NCBI GenBank assembly: GCA_902489955.1
Contig: CABUBY010000060.1
Coordinates: 1-10,567 of the forward strand
Length of the DNA stretch: 10,567 nucleotides
Direction of reading: 5' to 3'
Origin: an uncultured Collinsella sp.
GTDB taxonomy: Bacteria; Actinomycetota; Coriobacteriia; Coriobacteriales; Coriobacteriaceae
In this document: piece by piece, positions 5,200 through 10,567 of the stretch
Layout of the letters: each line of letters begins with the position of its first letter
Position numbering within the stretch: the stretch's first letter is position 1
Translations under genes and position numbers: made by a program
Notes under the pieces: generated by a model
What the model was told of the DNA's origin: nothing
The model's database searches: none
What the model saw: only the letters and a program-made list of their open reading frames with translations

Positions 5200-6585
5200 A
5201 TGGCTAAAGAACTCGATTTCGACGCTATCAAGGCTGCTGCTGAGTCTCATCGTGCTGATATGACTCGCTTCCTGCGCGCTATGATCTCCCATCCCTCTGA
5301 GTCCTGCGAGGAGGGTGAGGTTGTTGCCTGCATCAAGGCCGAGATGGAGAGCCTTGGTTATGACGAGGTCAAGGTCGACGGCCTGGGCAATGTCATGGGC
5401 TTTATGGGCGAGGGCGACAAGATCATCGCCATCGACTCTCACATCGACACCGTCGGCATCGGCAACATCGAGAACTGGGATGCCGATCCCTACGAGGGCT
5501 ACGAGACCGACGAGATCATCTACGGCCGCGGCGGCTCCGACCAGGAGGGCGGCATGGCTTCTGCTACCTACGCTGCCAAGATGATGAAGGACATGGGCCT
5601 CATCCCCGAGGGCTACAAGATCATGGTCGTCGGCACCGTCCAGGAAGAGGACTGCGACGGCATGTGCTGGCAGTACATCTACAACAAGGACGGCATTAAG
5701 CCCGAGTTCGTCATTTCCACTGAGCCCACCGACGGCGGCATCTATCGCGGTCACCGCGGCCGTATGGAGATCCGCGTCGACGTTCACGGTACCTCCTGCC
5801 ACGGCTCTGCTCCCGACCGCGGCGACAACGCCATCTACAAGATGGCTGACATCATCGCTGACGTCCGCGCTCTCAACAACAACGGCTGCGACGAGTCGAC
5901 CGACATCAAGGGTCTCGTCAAGATGCTCGACCCCAAGTACAACCCCGAGCACTACGAGGACGCCCGCTTCCTGGGCCGCGGCACCTGCACCGTCAGCCAG
6001 ATCTTCTACACCAGCCCCAGCCGCTGCGCCGTGGCCGATTCCTGCGCCATCTCCATCGACCGTCGCATGACCGCCGGCGAGACCTGGGAGTCCTGCCTGG
6101 ACGAGATCCGCAACCTGCCGGCCGCCAAGAAGTACGGCGACGACGTGAAGGTCTCCATGTACATGTACGACCGTCCGTCCTGGACCGGCGAGGTCTACGA
6201 GACCGAGGCTTACTTCCCCACGTGGATCAACAAGGAGACCGCTCCGCACGTCAAGGCTCTCGTCGACGCCCACAAGGCCATGTTCGGTGACGAGCGCATC
6301 GGCTGCGAGCCCAGCATGGACAAGCGCACCGGTCGCCCGCTGTGCGACAAGTGGACCTTCTCCACGAACTGTGTCTCCATCCAGGGCCGCTACGGCATCC
6401 CCTGCGTGGGCTTTGGCCCGGGTGCCGAGTCTCAGGCTCACGCTCCCAACGAGGTCACCTACAAGGACGACCTGGTCACCGCTGCTGCCATGTACGTGGC
6501 TGCCCTGAACCTCTACGATCCGAGCAAGGCCGATGGCGACGCCACCGTGTTCCGCGCCGGTCTGACCAACAACAAGATCGATTAG
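5200..6585 (+). CDS. ygeY: YgeY-type M20 family metallohydrolase
   Basis: This 461-aa protein is of the M20 zinc aminoacylase/deacetylase fold. The metal site is intact: SHIDT (H81, D83), GRGGSDQEGG (D114, bridging), QEED (E149 catalytic base, E150 ligand), STEPTD (E175) and a C-terminal AHAPNE (H414). The inserted dimerisation domain begins near 185, with HGTSCHGSAPDRGDNA at 196-211. Length and motifs match the YgeY group rather than ArgE or DapE. GAAAGG precedes the ATG; a 4-codon ATG-to-TAA mini-ORF starts 7 bp upstream and overlaps the start, probably by chance. It lies 74 bp after dpaL with a hairpin between. YgeY is found with ygeX and ygeW in many gut bacteria; its exact substrate is not certain to me. 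By context it hydrolyses an amide or amidine bond of an opened purine-derived intermediate upstream of diaminopropionate. Codon bias matches dpaL. Confidence 0.93.
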   Translation: MAKELDFDAIKAAAESHRADMTRFLRAMISHPSESCEEGEVVACIKAEMESLGYDEVKVDGLGNVMGFMGEGDKIIAIDSHIDTVGIGNIENWDADPYEGYETDEIIYGRGGSDQEGGMASATYAAKMMKDMGLIPEGYKIMVVGTVQEEDCDGMCWQYIYNKDGIKPEFVISTEPTDGGIYRGHRGRMEIRVDVHGTSCHGSAPDRGDNAIYKMADIIADVRALNNNGCDESTDIKGLVKMLDPKYNPEHYEDARFLGRGTCTVSQIFYTSPSRCAVADSCAISIDRRMTAGETWESCLDEIRNLPAAKKYGDDVKVSMYMYDRPSWTGEVYETEAYFPTWINKETAPHVKALVDAHKAMFGDERIGCEPSMDKRTGRPLCDKWTFSTNCVSIQGRYGIPCVGFGPGAESQAHAPNEVTYKDDLVTAAAMYVAALNLYDPSKADGDATVFRAGLTNNKID

Positions 6586-6607
6586 TCCCATTCCTCGATT
6601 TTGTTGA

Positions 6608-6632
6608 GCCGGGGGCTGCTCGTGTCCCCGGC
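6608..6632 (+). repeat. Intercistronic hairpin between ygeY and ygeW
   Basis: GCCGGGG (6608-6614) pairs with CCCCGGC (6626-6632) around an 11-nt loop, 22 bp after the ygeY stop. No T-run follows. The rest of the 201-bp gap has no gene. It contains a TTGACT (6641-6646) with a poor -10-like TATCTC 16 bp later, so an internal promoter for ygeW is possible but weak. Confidence 0.5.
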
Positions 6633-6786
6633 ACCCCCTGTTGACTTGGGGCCCGCGGTCGTTATCTCCCATGCTTCCTCAACGGTGGCGGGTCCTCGTC
6701 ATGGTGCTCTGCATGTTCTAGCCACACGCGCATGCCGGAGCACATCTACTCATTGCGATCGTTTCATCTTTAGAAAGGACATTTCC

Positions 6787-7989
6787 ATGGACGCTAAGTT
6801 TACCGAGCTCGTCGAGCAGCTGAACGGCCTCGATTTTAAGGGTATGTACGGCAGCGACTTCCTGCACACCTGGGACAAGACCACCGATGAGCTCAAGGCG
6901 CTCTACATCGTCGCCGACGCCCTGCGCGAGCTGCGTGAGAACAACGTCTCGTCCAAGATTTTTGACTCGGGTTTGGCCGTCTCCCTGTTCCGCGACAACT
7001 CCACCCGTACGCGTTTTTCCTTCTCTAAGGCCGCCAACCTGCTCGGCCTTGAGCTGCAGGACCTGGACGAGAAGAAGTCCCAGATCGCCCACGGCGAGAC
7101 CGTCCGCGAGACCGCTACCATGATCTCCTTTATGGCCGACGTCATCGGCATCCGCGATGACATGTACATCGGCAAGGGCGACGCCTACATGGCCGAGGTC
7201 TCCGAGTCCGTGCAGCAGGCCTACGAGGACAGCGTTCTGGATCACCGTCCCACGCTCATCTCCCTGCAGTCCGACTCCGACCACCCCACGCAGTCTTCTG
7301 CCGACATGCTCTACCTCATCAACGAGTTTGGCGGCCTTGAGAACCTCAAGGGCAAGAAGGTTGCCGTTACCTGGGCCTATTCGCCCTCTTACGGCAAGCC
7401 GCTGTCCTGCCCGCAGTCGCTGATTAGCCTGCTGCCCCGTTTTGGCATGGACGTCACCCTGGCTCACCCCGAGGGCTACGACCTCATGCCTGAGGTCGTC
7501 GAGCGCGCCAAGGGCTATGCCGCCGAGTCCGGCACCACCTTTAAGCAGGTCAACACCATGGCCGAGGCCTTCGAGGGCGCCGACATCGTGATCCCCAAGA
7601 GCTGGGCTCCGTTTGCCGCCATGGAGAAGCGTACCAACCTGTACGCCGAGGGCGACGACGCCGGCATCGCAGCGCTCGAGAAGGAGCTGCTCGCCCAGAA
7701 CGCTACGCATCAGGACTGGTGCTCCACGACCGAGCTCATGGAGAAGACCGCCAACGGCCAGGACACCATCTTTATGCACCCGCTGCCCGCCGACATCTCC
7801 GGTGTCTCTTGCGAGCACGGCGAGGTCAACGCCGACGTCTTCGATATGCACCGCGTGGGCATGTACAAGGAGGCCAGCTACAAGCCGTACGCCATCGCAG
7901 CCATGATGTTCCTGCAAAAGGTTGCCGATCCCGCCGCTACCCTCAAGGCCCTCGACGAGCGCAACACCGCCCGTTGGCTCCAGGCCTAA
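6787..7989 (+). CDS. ygeW: YgeW, knotted carbamoyltransferase-family protein
   Basis: This 400-aa protein belongs to the aspartate/ornithine carbamoyltransferase superfamily. The carbamoyl-phosphate site is present: FRDNSTRTR with S72-T73-R74-T75-R76, and HPTQ at 166-169. The amino-acid-side loop differs from ornithine or aspartate enzymes (HPLPAD at 331-336, YSPSYGKPLSCPQS in the second domain), and the length exceeds ordinary OTC (about 310-340), as expected for YgeW. The ATG at 6787 follows GAAAGGA; the upstream in-frame ATG at 6601 would add 62 residues of non-coding character. In the catabolic direction such an enzyme would phosphorolyse a carbamoylated amine (ureido compound) to carbamoyl phosphate, which carbamate kinase YqeA turns into ATP; YqeA is not in this window. 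Last gene before the strong terminator. Codon bias matches dpaL and ygeY. Confidence 0.93.
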   Translation: MDAKFTELVEQLNGLDFKGMYGSDFLHTWDKTTDELKALYIVADALRELRENNVSSKIFDSGLAVSLFRDNSTRTRFSFSKAANLLGLELQDLDEKKSQIAHGETVRETATMISFMADVIGIRDDMYIGKGDAYMAEVSESVQQAYEDSVLDHRPTLISLQSDSDHPTQSSADMLYLINEFGGLENLKGKKVAVTWAYSPSYGKPLSCPQSLISLLPRFGMDVTLAHPEGYDLMPEVVERAKGYAAESGTTFKQVNTMAEAFEGADIVIPKSWAPFAAMEKRTNLYAEGDDAGIAALEKELLAQNATHQDWCSTTELMEKTANGQDTIFMHPLPADISGVSCEHGEVNADVFDMHRVGMYKEASYKPYAIAAMMFLQKVADPAATLKALDERNTARWLQA

Positions 7990-8012
7990 AGCCGGGTTGA
8001 GGTAAGCCATGT

Positions 8013-8052
8013 AAAGGGGGCGCTCTGCCAACCGGCGGGGTGCCCCCTTTTT
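8013..8052 (+). terminator. Intrinsic terminator after ygeW
   Basis: AAAGGGGGC (8013-8021) pairs perfectly with GCCCCCTTT (8042-8050), continuing into TTTTT. The 20-nt loop can form minor inner pairing. It lies 24 bp past the ygeW stop and separates the dpaL-ygeY-ygeW unit from the mocA-hyuA pair. Confidence 0.88.
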
Positions 8053-8139
8053 GCATCGCGGGCGTGCGGGATAAGCGCTTTCGATGTAGATGCCCGCGGC
8101 GCGAGTTATGGGTACGATGGTTTCAGGGGAGGTATCACC

Positions 8140-8754
8140 ATGAAACTTGGATGCGTCATTATGGCTTCGGGCGAGGGCAAGCGGTTTGGCTCTAACAAGA
8201 TGCTTGCCGATATCTATGGCGAGCCGCTGATTGCCCGGACCATCGATTCGGTTCCCCGGGGCTTTGACGTCGTGGTTTCGACGCGTTGGCCCGAGGTCGC
8301 TCAGATTTGCGAGGACAAGCATTGCCCGTGCGTGCTGCACGATGGCGAGCTGCGCAGCGAAAGCGTCCGTGCGGGCCTTTCGTGGGGAGTCGAACGCAAC
8401 TGGAAAGGTTGCCTCTTTTTGCCGGGCGACCAGCCGCTCGTGAGTTCGGATTCTTTTGAGGCTATGGTTCGTGCATTTGACGAGCGTGGCCGCAAACATC
8501 CGGTGCGTCTTGCGTGCAACGGTGAGCCTTCGAGCCCGGTGCTCTTTCCGGCGGAACTGTTCGATGCACTTATGTGTCTTGAGGGCAAAGACGGCGGGGG
8601 CTCGATTCTCAAAGGTCGCGTCGACGTTGCGCTGGTCGAAGCGCGTGCCTACGAGCTGTGGGACGTCGATACCGTCAAGGGACAGCGACGCATAACGGAG
8701 CATATTGCCGCCTGCTCGTATTTTGATCACGTGGCCAACTGCATCAATCAATAA
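8140..8754 (+). CDS. mocA: MocA/MobA-type nucleotidyltransferase for molybdenum cofactor
   Basis: This 204-aa NTP-transferase (MobA-like fold) shows the nucleotide-binding start VIMASGEGKRFGSNK (6-20), the metal-binding LPGDQPL with D97 (94-100), a substrate loop GEPSSPVLFP (128-137), and the terminal WDVDT (D175, D177) typical of MocA-like enzymes. MocA joins CTP to molybdopterin to make the cytosine dinucleotide form used by xanthine dehydrogenase-family hydroxylases; the E. coli homologue (YgfJ) sits in the equivalent cluster. GGGGAGG precedes the ATG. A TACGAT at 8113-8118 could be a -10 box without a clear -35, placing the start after the ygeW terminator. hyuA follows 9 bp downstream, so they form an operon. 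Its codons are less biased than dpaL-ygeW (AAA lysines occur), fitting a low-level accessory enzyme. Nucleotide specificity cannot be read from the sequence. Confidence 0.82.
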   Translation: MKLGCVIMASGEGKRFGSNKMLADIYGEPLIARTIDSVPRGFDVVVSTRWPEVAQICEDKHCPCVLHDGELRSESVRAGLSWGVERNWKGCLFLPGDQPLVSSDSFEAMVRAFDERGRKHPVRLACNGEPSSPVLFPAELFDALMCLEGKDGGGSILKGRVDVALVEARAYELWDVDTVKGQRRITEHIAACSYFDHVANCINQ

Positions 8755-8763
8755 GGAGCAATT

Positions 8764-10131
8764 ATGATCATCATCAAAAACGGCGCGCTCGTGACGCCCC
8801 AGGGGCTTCGCCGCGCCGATCTTGCCATGGAGGGCGATAAGATCGTGCGGATCGCCGCAGCGATTGAGCCGGGCGCCGACGATACCGTCGAGGACGCCGC
8901 GGGCTGCTGGGTGTTTCCCGGCTTTATCGACGGCCACACGCACATGCAGTGCTGGACTGGCATGGATTGGACAGCCGATAGCTTTGAGACCGGCACGCGC
9001 GCGGCTGCCTGCGGCGGCACGACGACCATTGTGGACTACGCGACGGCCGATCGCGGCGTGACCATGCCCGATGCCTTGGCCGAGTGGCATCGCCGCGCCG
9101 ACGGAACCTGCACGGCCAACTACGCTTTTCATATGGCACTCGCCGAGTGGAATGAGCGCAACCGCGCCGATCTTTCGGCCATGCGCGAGGCGGGCGTGTC
9201 GTCGTTCAAGACCTACTTTGCCTATGACCACCTTCGCTTGGACGATGCCGAGACGCTCGAGGTGCTCGAGGAGCTCAAGCGTATTGGCGGCATACTGTGC
9301 GTGCATTGCGAGAACGGCACGCTGGTGAATGAGCTGCAGAAGCGCGTGTACGAGCAGGGGATTCATGGGCCCGAGGGGCATGCACTCAGCCGTCCGGACG
9401 TGTGCGAGGCCGAGGCCGTGAGTCGTCTGCTGTATCTGGCGCACTTAGCCGGGGACGCCCCAGTCAACGTGGTGCACCTTTCGACCAAGCTGGGGCTCGA
9501 GGCCATTCGCGCTGCCAAAGCGCGCGGGCAGAAGAACATCTATGTCGAGACCTGCCCTCAGTATCTGATGCTCGACGATACTTGCTACTTGGAGCAGGGC
9601 GAGGACGGCTTTGCGGGCGCCAAGTACGTGATGAGCCCGCCGCTGCGCCATGCCGGTGACCGTGCCGCGCTACGCGAGGCGCTTGTGGCCGGCGAGATCG
9701 ATACGATTGCGACCGATCATTGCAGCTTTAACCTGCACGGGCAAAAGGACCGCGGGCGCGACGATTTCCGCGCGATTCCCAACGGCGGGCCCGGCGTGGA
9801 ACATCGTCCCGTCGCGATTGCCACGAGCTTTGAGGGCCAGCTGGGCCCCGAGGATCTGTGCCGCTTGATGAGCGAGAACCCGGCGCGCGTTTTTGGCATG
9901 TATCCGCGCAAGGGCTGTCTTGCCGAGGGTGCCGATGCCGATGTGTGCGTGTGGGATCCCAAGGCACGCTGGACGATCAGTGCCGCGACGCAGCATCAGG
10001 CCGTGGACTACACGCCGCTCGAGGGTTTTGAGGCACATGGCCGCGCCAAGGCTGTGTTTGTGAACGGCGTGCTGGCTGCGCGCGACGGCGAGCCCACCGG
10101 AGCCCAACCCGGTCGCTACGTCCCTCGCTAG
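8764..10131 (+). CDS. hyuA: Dihydropyrimidinase / hydantoinase (HyuA)
   Basis: This 455-aa cyclic amidohydrolase opens cyclic imide or ureide rings. The binuclear metal site is complete: GHTH (H58, H60), SSFKTYFAYD with the carbamylated lysine K149, VHCENG (H181), VVHLST (H238) and ATDHC (D318). The N-terminal IIIKNGALVTP strand and the FPGFID motif are as in D-hydantoinases, and length is the family norm. AAGGAG sits 5 bp before the ATG and the gene is 9 bp from mocA. In E. coli the same family member (HyuA/YgeZ) is encoded beside ygeW, ygeX and ygeY, which supports a role in opening a purine-derived ring rather than ordinary pyrimidine degradation; no dihydropyrimidine dehydrogenase or beta-ureidopropionase is present here. 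Substrate assignment is inferred from context. A long perfect inverted repeat follows the gene and may end the transcript. Confidence 0.93.
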   Translation: MIIIKNGALVTPQGLRRADLAMEGDKIVRIAAAIEPGADDTVEDAAGCWVFPGFIDGHTHMQCWTGMDWTADSFETGTRAAACGGTTTIVDYATADRGVTMPDALAEWHRRADGTCTANYAFHMALAEWNERNRADLSAMREAGVSSFKTYFAYDHLRLDDAETLEVLEELKRIGGILCVHCENGTLVNELQKRVYEQGIHGPEGHALSRPDVCEAEAVSRLLYLAHLAGDAPVNVVHLSTKLGLEAIRAAKARGQKNIYVETCPQYLMLDDTCYLEQGEDGFAGAKYVMSPPLRHAGDRAALREALVAGEIDTIATDHCSFNLHGQKDRGRDDFRAIPNGGPGVEHRPVAIATSFEGQLGPEDLCRLMSENPARVFGMYPRKGCLAEGADADVCVWDPKARWTISAATQHQAVDYTPLEGFEAHGRAKAVFVNGVLAARDGEPTGAQPGRYVPR

Positions 10132-10160
10132 CAGCAAAGATGCCGTGTCCCCTCCGCAGC

Positions 10161-10221
10161 TGCGGTGAAATACGGACTGTTTGCGGCCGTTTGGCGGCCA
10201 AACAGTCCGTATTTCACCGCA
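10161..10221. repeat. Perfect 23-bp inverted repeat between convergent genes
   Basis: Bases 10161-10183 are the exact reverse complement of 10199-10221, with a 15-nt loop. Each arm contains GGTGAAATACGGACTG or its complement. The left arm overlaps by five bases a second perfect palindrome, CCGCAGCTGCGG (10154-10165), which could compete in folding. It lies 29 bp after the hyuA stop and 19 bp from the yqeC stop. It may be a bidirectional transcription end, a REP-like element or a small non-autonomous mobile repeat. Confidence 0.85.
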
Positions 10222-10240
10222 ACTGACGAGATGGGGCCGG

Positions 10241-10567
10241 CTACTTGAGGCTGCTGGCGATGAGGGGGCGGCCGAGGGCTGCCTCGAAGCGGTCGGCCAT
10301 CGTGGGGTCGGCAAGCGTGTCGACTTGGTTGAGCATGACGCGTGCGGTGCTGAGCTTCATCTCTTGCATCTCGGCATTGAGCACCTGGGCGACGCGCTCG
10401 GGCGTGGCGATGTCGGTGAGCTCGCAGCCGCAACGCTCGCAAAAGAGCTCGGGGCGGTGGACGGCTTCGTTGATGGGCTTGCTGAGTCCCGAGGCGCCGA
10501 CGAGCCAGATGACGTTGGCCGTGCCGGCGGGAATTACCGGCTCCCAGGCGGCATGCGCCTTGAGCGG
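10241..10567 (-). CDS. yqeC: YqeC, selenium-dependent hydroxylase accessory protein, C-terminal part (runs off right edge)
   Basis: The frame is open from the right edge to a TAG at 10241-10243 (108 codons plus stop); the N-terminus is outside the window. The first residues, PLKAHAAWEPVIP, match the hallmark LPLKAPAEHEPVIP region of YqeC, followed by NVIWLVGASGLSKPI, the conserved VHRPELF, a TPERVAQVL segment and RVMLNQVDT, all in the family order. YqeC is known by association with YqeB, SelD and xanthine dehydrogenase-like enzymes that carry a labile selenium cofactor; its biochemical step is not established. Lying convergent to mocA-hyuA, it ties this block to selenium-dependent molybdenum hydroxylase maturation. 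It is on the opposite strand to the other cluster genes, unlike in E. coli, where yqeC and mocA are co-directional. Confidence 0.88.
   Translation of the reverse strand, partial: PLKAHAAWEPVIPAGTANVIWLVGASGLSKPINEAVHRPELFCERCGCELTDIATPERVAQVLNAEMQEMKLSTARVMLNQVDTLADPTMADRFEAALGRPLIASSLK

Noticed and set aside
3779..5200. 473-codon minus-strand open frame opposite dpaL
   Set aside because: It is the antisense shadow of dpaL with low-complexity Gly/Val/Ala/His content and no recognisable domain; dpaL has all its catalytic residues.
5191..6672. 493-codon minus-strand open frame opposite ygeY
   Set aside because: Same codon-bias artefact: an Asp/Val/Gly/Ala-rich translation with no domain, covering the well-supported ygeY.
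6601..6786. 62-residue N-terminal extension of ygeW
   Set aside because: The translation is unlike the family, contains the intercistronic hairpin, and the ATG at 6787 has a Shine-Dalgarno at good spacing.
6718..9444. 908-codon minus-strand open frame
   Set aside because: It runs antisense across ygeW, the terminator, mocA and most of hyuA, all of which have clear family motifs. Its His/Ala/Gly/Val-rich translation is what GC-rich, C-ending codons give on the opposite strand.

Overview
The window looks like a gut anaerobe of the Coriobacteriia, most likely Collinsella or a close relative. This is an inference from the high GC content, the strongly GC-ending codons in the catabolic genes and the gene set; no rRNA or other taxonomic marker is present.

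The left third (1-3633) is all on the minus strand. From the edge inward it holds the N-terminal part of a secreted protein with tandem Ig-like repeats (1-756, continuing off the left edge), a small unknown protein (1064-1504), an intergenic stretch with hairpins, a possible terminator and three copies of a 33-bp direct repeat (1505-1869), an unknown Pro/Ala-rich single-pass membrane protein (1870-2856), and a YheO/DauR-type PAS-HTH regulator (2980-3633).

The regulator is divergent from a catabolic block. The 277-bp gap between them carries two near-identical 15-bp palindromes (AACAAA-N3-TTTGTT) 51 bp apart, which are the best operator candidates in the window. Rightward come dpaL/ygeX (diaminopropionate ammonia-lyase, 3911-5125), ygeY (M20 hydrolase, 5200-6585) and ygeW (carbamoyltransferase homologue, 6787-7989), closed by a strong intrinsic terminator (8013-8052). 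A second rightward pair follows: a MocA-type nucleotidyltransferase (8140-8754) and hyuA (dihydropyrimidinase/hydantoinase, 8764-10131). A convergent yqeC (10241 to beyond the right edge) is separated from hyuA by a perfect 23-bp inverted repeat.

This is a rearranged version of the E. coli ygeW-ygeX-ygeY-hyuA-yqeA-yqeB-yqeC-mocA region. That region is linked to selenium-dependent molybdenum hydroxylases and to anaerobic purine/uric acid breakdown by gut bacteria. A reasonable reading is that a purine-derived ring is opened by HyuA, trimmed by YgeY, relieved of a carbamoyl group by YgeW and finished as pyruvate plus ammonia by DpaL, while MocA and YqeC help mature the hydroxylase cofactor. The hydroxylase, YgfK, SsnA, carbamate kinase YqeA and YqeB are not in this window and would be expected nearby.
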